The position numbers were made by a program, and so were the translations under genes. Under the pieces are notes generated by a model that saw only the letters and a program-made list of their open reading frames with translations, did no database searches and had not been told where the DNA came from. 64,000 nucleotides of DNA from Paucimonas lemoignei (GTDB taxonomy: Bacteria; Pseudomonadota; Gammaproteobacteria; Pseudomonadales; Pseudomonadaceae), in assembly GCA_900475325.1 (NCBI GenBank), contig LS483371.1, positions 5,860,473 through 5,924,472 of the forward strand, read 5' to 3'. This document shows positions 56,462 to 64,000 of this stretch, piece after piece. The first letter of the stretch is position 1, and each line of letters starts with the position of its first letter.

Positions 56462-58906
56462 ATGCGCTTGCCACCCCTTCCGCTTCCTACCCGCCGTCAT
56501 TTGTCCCGGCAATGCCTCAGCTACAGCCTGTTGCTGGCCAGCAGTCTGGGTGGTGCGATGTTATCGAACAGTGCGCTGGCCGCAGTAGCGTCACACAGCT
56601 ACAACATTGCTGCCGGTCCATTGGATAGCGCGTTGAACCAGTTTGCGTCGGCCTCCAACGTGATCCTGTCGTTCTCTCCATCAGAAACCGCGAACCTGCG
56701 AAGTGCGGGACTGCAGGGTAGTTACTCCGTTGAGCAAGGGTTCGCCGTGCTTCTTCAGGGCTCAAAACTGCAGGTTGTCGCACAAGCACCAGGCAGCTAC
56801 ATCCTCCAGCCGATTCCGGACAATGGTTCGGTATTGCTCTCACCTACGGCAATCAACAGCACGTTATCCACAGGCTTCGAGCAACCTCTGCCGGACCACG
56901 GCTATAAAGCCGGTACCAGTCGCACGGGCACCAAGACCAGTACGCCACTCGCCGAAACCCCGCGTTCGGTCTCGGTGGTGACAGAGCAACGCATGAAAGA
57001 TCAGAAAACCCAGACGCTGACCGAAGCCCTTGGCTACGTGCCCGGGATTTTTGCCCCACCTTTTGCCGCTGGGGATAACCTTGCAGGCGACCTGTTTTTC
57101 ATCCGTGGTTTCAACGCTACCGATTATGGCTACGGTTTGCTGCGTGATGGATTGCGGGTTCAGGGCAACCGCTACGACACCACCACCGAACCTTACGGCC
57201 TTGAGCGAGTTGAGATATTCCGCGGGCCTTCGTCGATCCTGTATGGCGAAAACGCACCAGGCGGTCTGGTCAACGTGGTCAGCAAGCACCCAACCGCCAT
57301 TCCCCAAGGGGAGGTTCAGCTCAGTTATGGCTCGAACAATCGTCGACAACTGGGTGTGGATGTCTCCGGGCCGTTGAACGAGAGCGGGAATATTCTGGGT
57401 CGTGTGGTGATGCTCGGCCGCAACGCCGATACGCAGACTGATCATGTGCCTGATGATCGGATGTACATCGCGCCATCGCTGACCCTGGATTTCGACGATT
57501 ACAACAGCCTGACCCTTTTGAGCAGTTACCAGAAGGACCATACCAATATGGAGCTAGGGTTGCCCGCGGCCGGCACCTTGCTGCGCAACCCCAATGGCAA
57601 GCTCGACAAAGACGCGATGCTCGGCGTACCTGACTGGAACACCTTCGAGCGTGAGATGTGGAGTCTCGGTTATGAGCTCAGCCACAGCTTCAATGACGAC
57701 TGGCAGTTCCGTCAGAACTCGCGCTACATGCAGTCACGCATTACCCGGCACGAAACCTGGCCAGGAAACCTGAACAACGCAGGCTTCGGTACGTTGCTGA
57801 ACGTCACCGCCTACGATCGTTTCAACAAGTCGATGGTGTACTCGCTGGATAACCAGCTGGAAGGCAAATTCGACACCGGCGCCCTGGAAAACACCGTGCT
57901 ATTTGGCGCCAGCTTTGACCGCACCTCATTCAGCCAGGACTGGAATGCCGGTGCAGCCGGCCGGATTGATATCTTCGACCCGGTTTATCCACAGCGTCCG
58001 GTGACGTCCATTGCGGTGCAGAACACTCTGCTGGAGCAACAGATGCAAGGTTTGTATGGGCAGATCCAAAGCAAGTATGACAACTGGATCCTATTGCTCG
58101 GTGGCAGGCAGGACTGGGTCGACAGTGATTTTCGCAACAAGCTGGCACCCAACGGGGATATCAGCTCCAGCGACAAGAAATTCACCTACCAGGGCGGGGT
58201 GATGTATCAGTTCGATAACGGCCTGACGCCGTATGTCAGCTATTCCACCGCTTTTGTCCCGGTCCAGCAGATCTCCAACGGTGGCGCCCCGCTCGATCCG
58301 ATTACCAGCAGCCAGTATGAAGTGGGCTTCAAGTACGAGCCTATCGGTTGGAACACGGCCATCACCGCATCCGTCTACGACTTGCGCAAGAAAGACGACA
58401 CTTACTTCGACTCCACCACGTCGACCTATCGTCAGGTGGGTGAAAGTCGTTCCAAAGGTGTCGAGCTTGAGGTCAACAGTGACATCAGCCAGAACCTCAA
58501 TGTCACGGCTTCTTATTCTTACACTGATGCCCGGGTGACCAAGGACGCCGCTGGGTCACTGATCGAGGGTCACCAGATCACTGGGGTGCCGCGTAACCAG
58601 GCATCGGCGTGGGCCAAGTATCGCTTTCTGGAGGGTTACCTCAATGGCTTCCACGTGGGGGCCGGTATCCGCTACTTCGACAGCGCTTTCGCTTACACGC
58701 CGGTGGCGCTCTACGGCAAGCTCGATGCGGGTGATGTGACGCTGGTCGATGCGAACATCGGCTACCAGATCGATAAACACTGGTCCGTGGACGTGAACGC
58801 CAAGAACCTGTTCGACAAGGAATACGTTTCGGGTTGCAATGACGCGGGTCGCTGCTACTGGGGTGACAGCCGCACCTTATTGGGGACCGTCAGCTACAAC
58901 TGGTAA
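56462..58906 (+). CDS. TonB-dependent siderophore receptor with signalling domain (FhuA/FoxA-like)
   Basis: Outer-membrane receptor of 814 residues. A signal peptide (cleaved near ALA-AV, residue 40) is followed by a secretin/TonB short N-terminal domain (about 45-105, SYNIAAGPLDSALNQFASAS) that signals to FecR, then a plug domain (about 150-260, with LPRSVSVV-like TPRSVSVVTEQ and FFIRGF) and a 22-strand barrel ending in GTVSYNW with terminal Trp. The barrel resembles hydroxamate siderophore receptors of the ferrichrome/ferrioxamine type; the ligand is not certain. It lies 101 bp after the FecR-type gene, so FecI-directed transcription from that gap is likely. Confidence 0.9.
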   Translation: MRLPPLPLPTRRHLSRQCLSYSLLLASSLGGAMLSNSALAAVASHSYNIAAGPLDSALNQFASASNVILSFSPSETANLRSAGLQGSYSVEQGFAVLLQGSKLQVVAQAPGSYILQPIPDNGSVLLSPTAINSTLSTGFEQPLPDHGYKAGTSRTGTKTSTPLAETPRSVSVVTEQRMKDQKTQTLTEALGYVPGIFAPPFAAGDNLAGDLFFIRGFNATDYGYGLLRDGLRVQGNRYDTTTEPYGLERVEIFRGPSSILYGENAPGGLVNVVSKHPTAIPQGEVQLSYGSNNRRQLGVDVSGPLNESGNILGRVVMLGRNADTQTDHVPDDRMYIAPSLTLDFDDYNSLTLLSSYQKDHTNMELGLPAAGTLLRNPNGKLDKDAMLGVPDWNTFEREMWSLGYELSHSFNDDWQFRQNSRYMQSRITRHETWPGNLNNAGFGTLLNVTAYDRFNKSMVYSLDNQLEGKFDTGALENTVLFGASFDRTSFSQDWNAGAAGRIDIFDPVYPQRPVTSIAVQNTLLEQQMQGLYGQIQSKYDNWILLLGGRQDWVDSDFRNKLAPNGDISSSDKKFTYQGGVMYQFDNGLTPYVSYSTAFVPVQQISNGGAPLDPITSSQYEVGFKYEPIGWNTAITASVYDLRKKDDTYFDSTTSTYRQVGESRSKGVELEVNSDISQNLNVTASYSYTDARVTKDAAGSLIEGHQITGVPRNQASAWAKYRFLEGYLNGFHVGAGIRYFDSAFAYTPVALYGKLDAGDVTLVDANIGYQIDKHWSVDVNAKNLFDKEYVSGCNDAGRCYWGDSRTLLGTVSYNW

Positions 58907-58984
58907 GTCTATGGATAACTTGGTCTTCCCCAGGATGAACATATTTGCGGGAGATTCTAGCGTTGTCCACAAGCTGTAGCACGG

Positions 58985-59073
58985 CGTGGGACCGGCTTCA
59001 GCCGGGAAGGGTATTTCCGACGACCCTTTATCAGTGACCGTCCCGGCCTTCCCGGCTAAAGCCGGTCCCACGA
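58985..59073. repeat. palindromic repeat, GGGACCGGCTTCAGCCGGGA family
   Basis: CGTGGGACCGGCTTCAGCCG and CCGGCTAAAGCCGGTCCCAC around about 45 bp, downstream of both the receptor gene and the convergent mnmE. Related to 24351-24445. It may mark the end of the inserted cassette transcript. Confidence 0.85.
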
Positions 59074-59139
59074 CATCGCGCCAACCGTCAAATTGAAACC
59101 TGTGAGACGGCATTTTCGTTTCGGCTTCAGCCGAGATGG

Positions 59140-60510
59140 CTACTTACCAATACAGAAGCTGGAGAAGATCCTGCCCAACAGATCATCGGAACTGAAAGCG
59201 CCGGTGATTTCGGCCAGCGATTGCTGAGCCTGACGCAAATCCTCAGCCAGCAATTCCCCTGCTCCTGCCATCGTCAACTGCGCCCGGCCATGTTCAAGGG
59301 AAGCACTGGCGTGACGCAGCGCCTCCAGATGACGGCGGCGGGCGCTGAAGCTACTTTCCGATGTCTGTTCATAACCCATGCAGGCCTTCAAGTGATCGCG
59401 CAGCAACTCCAGCCCTTGCCCGCCCGTCTTGGCGCTGAGGCTGATAGTGACATGGCCATCTTCGCTGGTTTCCAATTCGATCACATCGCCGCTCAGATCC
59501 GCTTTATTGCGAATAAGAGTGACCTTGGCTGGGTCCGGTCTTTGCTCTAGAAACTCTGGCCACAGCGCAAATGGGTCCAGTGCTTCGGGCGCTGTGGCAT
59601 CGACCACCAGCAATACGCGGTCAGCTTCGCCAATGGCTTTAAGCGCACGCTGCACACCAATTTTTTCGACCTGATCCTCGGTATTTCGCAGGCCCGCGGT
59701 ATCAACCACATGCAGAGGCATGCCGTCGATGTGGATATGTTCGCGAAGGATGTCACGAGTGGTACCCGCAATCTCGGTCACGATGGCCGCTTCCTTACCT
59801 GCCAGCGCATTCAACAGGCTGGACTTGCCCGCGTTGGGCCGACCAGCGATCACCACCGTCATCCCGTCGCGTAACAACGCACCCTGCCCCGCTTCGCGCA
59901 GCACTGTGGATAACTCATCCCTGACCGCATCCAACATTTTCAACACATGGCCATCGGCAAGAAAGTCGATTTCTTCTTCCGGGAAGTCGATGGCGGCTTC
60001 CACGTAGATACGCAGACTGATCAATTTCTCGGTCAAGTTATCCACACGACGAGAAAAAGCACCCTGTAGCGAGCGCAGTGCATTGCGTGCAGCCTGTGCA
60101 GAACTCGCCTCGATAAGGTCCGCAATGGCCTCGGCCTGAGCCAGGTCCAGCTTGTCATTGAGGAAAGCGCGCTCGCTGAATTCACCAGGTCTGGCGAGTC
60201 GGCTGCCTAATTCAAGGCATCGCTGCAGCAACATATCCAACACCACCGGACCACCGTGGCCCTGCAATTCCAGGACATCTTCACCGGTAAATGAGTTGGG
60301 CCCTGGAAAATACAGTGCAATGCCTTCATCAATCACTTGCCCGGCGCCATCCTCGAACGGCCCATAGTGGGCGAATCGCGGTTTCAGTTCGCGGCCGGTA
60401 AAGGCCAGGGCGGCCTTGGCGGCCAATGGCCCGGAAATACGCACGATGCCTACACCACCACGTCCTTGAGCCGTGGCGATGGCAGCGATGGTTTCACGTG
60501 GGACATTCAT
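59140..60510 (-). CDS. mnmE: tRNA modification GTPase MnmE (TrmE)
   Basis: GTPase of 456 residues that acts with MnmG on U34 of tRNA. The N-terminal folate-binding domain starts [20 protein letters not shown]; the G domain has [12 protein letters not shown] (G1), [16 protein letters not shown] (G3) and IRNKADL (G4); the C-terminus is FCIGK with the essential Cys. ATG 60510 is the family start; a frame extension to 60552 is not used. It precedes yidC's 3' end in the minus-strand block rpmH-rnpA-yidD-yidC-mnmE. The CACGTG at its start resembles parS only weakly. Confidence 0.97.
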   Translation of the reverse strand: MNVPRETIAAIATAQGRGGVGIVRISGPLAAKAALAFTGRELKPRFAHYGPFEDGAGQVIDEGIALYFPGPNSFTGEDVLELQGHGGPVVLDMLLQRCLELGSRLARPGEFSERAFLNDKLDLAQAEAIADLIEASSAQAARNALRSLQGAFSRRVDNLTEKLISLRIYVEAAIDFPEEEIDFLADGHVLKMLDAVRDELSTVLREAGQGALLRDGMTVVIAGRPNAGKSSLLNALAGKEAAIVTEIAGTTRDILREHIHIDGMPLHVVDTAGLRNTEDQVEKIGVQRALKAIGEADRVLLVVDATAPEALDPFALWPEFLEQRPDPAKVTLIRNKADLSGDVIELETSEDGHVTISLSAKTGGQGLELLRDHLKACMGYEQTSESSFSARRRHLEALRHASASLEHGRAQLTMAGAGELLAEDLRQAQQSLAEITGAFSSDDLLGRIFSSFCIGK

Positions 60511-60588
60511 GGTCCGGCTCCAGAGCAAATGACAGATAGCAAAACGCCCCACGAGGGGGCGCCTTGTAAAACTTATTCACAGGTTAGA

Positions 60589-62271
60589 TCAAGCTTCGGC
60601 TTTTTTGGTCGCCGCTTCGATCTTGCGAGTGATGTACGCCTGTTGAGTGATCGACAGGGTGTTGTTCACAACCCAGTACAGAACCAGACCAGCAGGGAAC
60701 CACAGGAAGAAGAACGTGAAGATGATTGGCATCATTTTCATGACCTTGGCCTGCATCGGATCCGGTGGAGTCGGGTTCAGACGCTGCTGGATGAACATGG
60801 TCGCGCCCATGATGATCGGCAGGATGAAGAACGGATCCTTGATCGACAGGTCGGTAATCCAAAGCAACCACGGAGCCTGACGCATCTCGACACTTTCAAG
60901 CAGTACCCAGTACAGGGACAGGAATACCGGCATCTGTACGAGAATCGGCAAGCAACCACCCAGCGGGTTGATCTTTTCCTTCTTGTACAGCTCCATCATC
61001 GCTTGCGACATTTTCTGACGATCGTCGCCATGCTGTTCTTTCAGAGCAGCAAGTTTCGGAGCGACTGCGCGCATGCGAGCCATGGATTTGTAGCTTGCGG
61101 CCGACAATGGGAAGAACAGACCCTTGATCAGCATGGTCAGGAAGATGATCGACCAGCCCCAGTTACCCACAATCGCGTGGATGTGTTGCAGCAACCAGAA
61201 GATAGGTTGAGCAATGAACCACAGGATGCCGTAGTCGACGGTCAATTCCAGACCTGGGGACAACTCTTTGAGTACTGCCTGGCTTTTCGGACCGGCGTAC
61301 AACGTGGCGCTGACTTCGGTCTTGGCACCCGGTGCAACCGTTACGGCAGGACCGGTGAAGCCGATGATGTAATTACCCTGGCTGTCTTTGCGGGTCTGAA
61401 CCGCATTGGCGTTGTCCTTGCTCGGAATCCACGCCGTTACAAAATAGTGCTGCAACCATGCAACCCAGCCGCCCTGAACAGTTTCTTTCAGTTGGCCTTT
61501 GTCGATGTCTTTCATCGAGACTTTTTTGTACGGTTCGGCCGCTGTCCACAGCGCAGCGCCCAGATAGGTCGCGGTGCCGGTGGCAGTTGTCGAGGATGGA
61601 TCATCGCTGCCATCGCGTTTCAGCTGGGCGAACAGGTTACCCGACCAGGGCTGAGCGCTCTGGTTGTCAATCTCGTAGCTGACAACCAGGTCATACAAGC
61701 CGCGCTTGAAGGTAAAGCGCTTGATGTAGTTAACGCCGTTCTCGCTGAATTTCAGGTCAACGACCAGTTTTTCCTGACCATCGGCCAGTTGATAACTCTT
61801 CTGCGCGCTCGAATAAACCGGGCGACCTGCCGAACGAGCATCTGGACCATTGGCGCCTGTCAGACCACTTTGGGCCAGAAAGGTACGTTCGCCGCCGTTA
61901 TCAAACAGCTGAAATGGAACATCAGGATGGTCCTGACGACGTGGATACAGTGGCAATCTCAACTGAACGACGTCACCACCAACTGGATCGATCTCCAGGT
62001 TCAGCACGTCAGTTTTGACCTGGATAAGGTCTTTACTGGCGGCTACCGGAGTTTCCAGTGGAGCAGTGACCTGGCCGGTGGCACTCGGAACGTCGGCACT
62101 TGCCGAAGTATTAGTACCGGTGGAGGTGTCAGGAATACTCGGTGTAGGGGTGCTGGCAGCAACATTCTGAGTCGGCAGGGCGGCCTGGCCGTAGTCTTGG
62201 TTCCATTTCAGAACCCCGACATAGGTCACGATTGCCAGGGCGACGATCAGGATCGTGCGTTTAATATCCAT
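60589..62271 (-). CDS. yidC: membrane protein insertase YidC
   Basis: Inserts and folds inner-membrane proteins, alone or with SecYEG. The 560-residue protein has an N-terminal signal anchor (RTILIVALAIVTYVGVLKWN), a large periplasmic beta domain (about 40-340), and five C-terminal membrane helices with LIKGLFFPLSAASYKSMARM and the conserved Arg-containing groove, then MGATMFIQQRLNPTPPDPMQ. Length agrees with pseudomonad YidC. It sits 2 bp after yidD, and mnmE follows at 78 bp. Confidence 0.97.
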   Translation of the reverse strand: MDIKRTILIVALAIVTYVGVLKWNQDYGQAALPTQNVAASTPTPSIPDTSTGTNTSASADVPSATGQVTAPLETPVAASKDLIQVKTDVLNLEIDPVGGDVVQLRLPLYPRRQDHPDVPFQLFDNGGERTFLAQSGLTGANGPDARSAGRPVYSSAQKSYQLADGQEKLVVDLKFSENGVNYIKRFTFKRGLYDLVVSYEIDNQSAQPWSGNLFAQLKRDGSDDPSSTTATGTATYLGAALWTAAEPYKKVSMKDIDKGQLKETVQGGWVAWLQHYFVTAWIPSKDNANAVQTRKDSQGNYIIGFTGPAVTVAPGAKTEVSATLYAGPKSQAVLKELSPGLELTVDYGILWFIAQPIFWLLQHIHAIVGNWGWSIIFLTMLIKGLFFPLSAASYKSMARMRAVAPKLAALKEQHGDDRQKMSQAMMELYKKEKINPLGGCLPILVQMPVFLSLYWVLLESVEMRQAPWLLWITDLSIKDPFFILPIIMGATMFIQQRLNPTPPDPMQAKVMKMMPIIFTFFFLWFPAGLVLYWVVNNTLSITQQAYITRKIEAATKKAEA

Positions 62272-62273
62272 GA

Positions 62274-62519
62274 TTACTCGGCCATCGAAGAAGAACGGGA
62301 GGTAGGGATAGATGGAACCGGGTCATAACCACCGGGATTCCACGGATGACAGCGACCTAATCGACGAAAGGTCAGCCAGCCACCGCGTAGAAGGCCATGA
62401 TTTTCAATGGCTTCATACGCGTAGCAGGAGCAACTGGGGTAGAAACGACAGTGGCTGGCCATCAGCGGGCTAATGGCATAGCGATAGAACTGGATCGGTA
62501 CGAGCGCCAGTTTACGCAT
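62274..62519 (-). CDS. yidD: membrane protein insertion efficiency factor YidD
   Basis: Small amphipathic protein of 81 residues that supports YidC-dependent insertion. It has the family core [20 protein letters not shown] and [12 protein letters not shown]; the three cysteines are conserved. The start overlaps the end of rnpA by 8 bp, in the standard rpmH-rnpA-yidD-yidC operon. Confidence 0.95.
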   Translation of the reverse strand: MRKLALVPIQFYRYAISPLMASHCRFYPSCSCYAYEAIENHGLLRGGWLTFRRLGRCHPWNPGGYDPVPSIPTSRSSSMAE

Positions 62520-62913
62520 CGGTACTATCTACCCCTACAGTTTCGGCGTTTGCTTCTGGAACCGGCCGACTGCGTGCCAGACGTTTCCATAGCTTGCCGA
62601 AATGCTGAATCAATTCGGGGTTTTCTACGTCACCCAAACCTTTACGCGCGACAATCACGATATCCCAACCGACCAAATTATCTTGGTGTTGGCGAAATGA
62701 TTCGCGCATCAGGCGTTTCAAGCGGTTGCGCTCGACGGAGAGCTTTACGCTCTTTTTACCGATAACCAGCCCCAGACGGGGATGATCAAGGTCGTTGTTG
62801 CGCGCAAGGAGCAGGAGATTTTTCCCCGGAACCTTGCCGGTAGGGGAGTCAAAGACTGCCTTGAAATGCCGGGGAGTAAGCAAACGCTTTTCCCGACTGA
62901 AGTCCTGACTCAC
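62512..62913 (-). CDS. rnpA: ribonuclease P protein component
   Basis: Protein cofactor of RNase P, about 133 residues, which helps cut the 5' leader from pre-tRNA. The family motif is [20 protein letters not shown], preceded by [15 protein letters not shown]. The GTG at 62913 ([12 protein letters not shown]) matches the pseudomonad N-terminus, although the nearest GGAG is very close to it; the CTG two codons before could also be used. It lies 16 bp after rpmH. Confidence 0.93.
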   Translation of the reverse strand: MSQDFSREKRLLTPRHFKAVFDSPTGKVPGKNLLLLARNNDLDHPRLGLVIGKKSVKLSVERNRLKRLMRESFRQHQDNLVGWDIVIVARKGLGDVENPELIQHFGKLWKRLARSRPVPEANAETVGVDSTDA

Positions 62914-62929
62914 CTCCAGTGCCGGATTA

Positions 62930-63064
62930 TCAAACTGCCAGACGCGCACGACCTTTGGCGCGACGACGCGACAGGACGGCACGGCCGTTCTTGGTGGCCA
63001 TGCGAGCACGGAAGCCGTGAGTGCGAGCGCGTTTGATAGTGCTTGGTTGGAAAGTACGTTTCAT
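62930..63064 (-). CDS. rpmH: 50S ribosomal protein L34
   Basis: Ribosomal protein of 44 residues, first gene of the minus-strand operon. Reading from 63064: [20 protein letters not shown], then [20 protein letters not shown] and RLAV. Fully conserved in pseudomonads. The next features upstream are a short hairpin (63088-63110) and the origin. It was not given as a long frame because of its small size, but the identity is certain. Confidence 0.97.
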   Translation of the reverse strand: MKRTFQPSTIKRARTHGFRARMATKNGRAVLSRRRAKGRARLAV

Positions 63065-63224
63065 GGCGTGTTACCTGGTTCGTCCACAACGGGCCGGAAT
63101 GGCCCCCGTTTTAAGAGACCGGGGATTCTAGAGAAAGCAAGCCTCTAGGTCAATTTCCAACCAGCGTTTCCTTCATTTACTTGTTCGCGACCTTTCTTGG
63201 CCGGCCGGGGACTCCTTCCCTGAT

Positions 63225-63600
63225 CGCGAGCCGGCGTAGATATAGAAATAAAGAAGGAAAGTATTTAAAGCTTCTTTATAGAGCTTATTAAAGTAAGGCA
63301 CGGCATCTTCTGTGGATAACCTATCCAAGCCCTTTAAATACGTGATGTACAGAGAATGACAACACTGTCGAGAAACGGTGCTCTGCCTGTGCTGCGCTGT
63401 CGGAAAACCTGTGCGTGGAATGGCATTTTATCCACAGGCAGGTTATGCACAGATTTTGAGGCCCACTTATGCAACGACCTGAGGCGTGCTTATCCACAGG
63501 GCTTATGCACAAGCCGTTTGTCGCTTTGTTTGCCTATAAAGCGATGATTTATCCCGCTTTGTTCTCAACCTACATGTGGATAAGTAAGGCTTCGGCCGGT
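63225..63600. other. chromosomal replication origin oriC beside dnaA
   Basis: Intergenic region with an AT-rich tract (about 63240-63300) and a cluster of DnaA boxes: TGTGGATAA at 63311, TTATCCACA at 63428, TTATGCACA at 63443, TTATGCAAC at 63468, TTATCCACA at 63490, TTATGCACA at 63503, TTATCCCGC at 63549 and TGTGGATAA at 63575. Position between rpmH and dnaA is the usual oriC site in Pseudomonas. The same architecture occurs beside mnmG at 54480-54780. DnaA would melt the AT-rich part and also regulate its own promoter here. Confidence 0.9.
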
Positions 63601-63649
63601 ACAATGGCGGCTGTTTTTGCCTCACCGGCGTTTAACCTAGGGGATGTCC

Positions 63650-64000
63650 GTGTCATTGGAACTTTGGCAGCAGTGCGTAGAGCTTTTGCGCGAAGAGCTG
63701 CCTGCCCAGCAATTCAACACCTGGATCCGTCCGCTACAGGTTGAAGCCGAAGGCGACGAGTTGCGTGTCTACGCACCGAACCGTTTTGTTCTTGATTGGG
63801 TCAACGAAAAATACCTGAGCCGTCTGCTTGAACTGCTGGGAGAGCACGGTCAGGGTCTGGCCCCTGCACTCTCCTTATTAATAGGCAGCAAGCGGAGCTC
63901 CGCACCTCGTGCCGCGCCGAACGCGCCGCTGGCCGCTGCTGCTTCACAGGCGATGGCCGCGACCCAGAACCCCGCGCCGGTTTCACCCGCGCCTGTGCAT
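63650..64000 (+). CDS. dnaA: chromosomal replication initiator DnaA (5' part, cut by window end)
   Basis: First 117 codons of dnaA. The N-terminus reads [20 protein letters not shown] and [20 protein letters not shown], the domain I that binds DnaB and DiaA-type partners; the following Ala/Pro-rich stretch is the start of domain II. The GTG at 63650 has AGGGG six bases upstream and fits other pseudomonads, where dnaA starts with GTG; an in-frame ATG at 63644 would add two residues (MSVSLELW) but has no spacing for the ribosome binding site. The remaining AAA+ and DNA-binding domains lie outside the window. Confidence 0.95.
   Translation, partial: MSLELWQQCVELLREELPAQQFNTWIRPLQVEAEGDELRVYAPNRFVLDWVNEKYLSRLLELLGEHGQGLAPALSLLIGSKRSSAPRAAPNAPLAAAASQAMAATQNPAPVSPAPVH

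Noticed and set aside
60490..60505. parS-like GGTTTCACGTGGGACA at the mnmE start
   Set aside because: Only 13 of 16 bases match parS and both arms are broken; the sequence is explained by the conserved VPRETI codons of MnmE. A ParB ChIP signal would be needed to reconsider.
60337..62328. 663-codon plus-strand frame opposite yidC
   Set aside because: Antisense shadow; yidC is certain.
63088..63110. Hairpin between oriC and rpmH as a terminator
   Set aside because: The stem is imperfect (extra C residues) and the T-run is short; it could be part of the rpmH leader. Not called.

Overview
The window is a 64 kb piece of a Pseudomonas chromosome covering the replication origin side that lies upstream of dnaA. 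It reads, in order, folE2/zigA, glmS-glmR-glmU, the atp operon, parB-parA-rsmG-mnmG, mnmE-yidC-yidD-rnpA-rpmH, an intergenic origin rich in DnaA boxes, and the first 117 codons of dnaA. This order, the RnpA/RpmH/DnaA N-termini and the dispersed palindromic repeats (GTGGGAGCGAGCTTGCTCGC type) are those of the fluorescens/syringae/putida side of the genus. Species cannot be fixed from sequence alone.

Layout. 0.3-6.7 kb: pdxY, a DUF3301 protein, two COG0523 GTPases (one ZigA-like), a DUF1826 protein, and folE2 behind a Zur box; folE2 carries a parS site. 6.9-9.8 kb: cardiolipin synthase and cyclopropane fatty acid synthase. 10.1-16.1 kb: a four-gene operon of three SPFH (HflK/HflC-like) proteins and a P1B-type ATPase. 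16.7-22.8 kb: a phospholipid-type cluster resembling E. coli ynbABCD plus a PlsC-like acyltransferase. 22.9-29.9 kb: lipoamide dehydrogenase, opgD, an O-antigen-ligase-like membrane protein and an OafA-type acyltransferase. 30.2-34.8 kb: a periplasmic binding protein, katB-ankB behind an OxyR-like site, and a Sco/PCu(A)C copper pair. 34.8-38.5 kb: an accessory stretch next to the predicted attTn7 site, with two related AraC-type regulators, small ORFs, a decayed LysE-type fragment and a NIPSNAP protein. 38.5-63.1 kb: the conserved origin-proximal block.

Points that stand out. (1) Two related origin-like intergenic regions, beside mnmG (about 54.5-54.8 kb) and beside dnaA (about 63.2-63.6 kb), share AT-rich tracts and the same order and spacing of DnaA boxes. 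(2) A fecI-fecR-TonB-receptor iron cassette with a Fur-like box sits between mnmG and mnmE, directly beside the first of these regions. (3) The SPFH/P-type ATPase operon and the Ynb-like lipid cluster are the best candidates for poorly described biology. (4) The DUF1826 protein translationally coupled to the ZigA-like GTPase has an HxD...H...R pattern like Fe(II)/2-oxoglutarate oxygenases. (5) A composite repeat of about 300 bp occurs twice in direct orientation, 25 kb apart.

No rRNA, tRNA, CRISPR array or insertion sequence was seen. Starts were chosen by family alignment from memory and by ribosome binding sites; doubtful starts are flagged in the entries.
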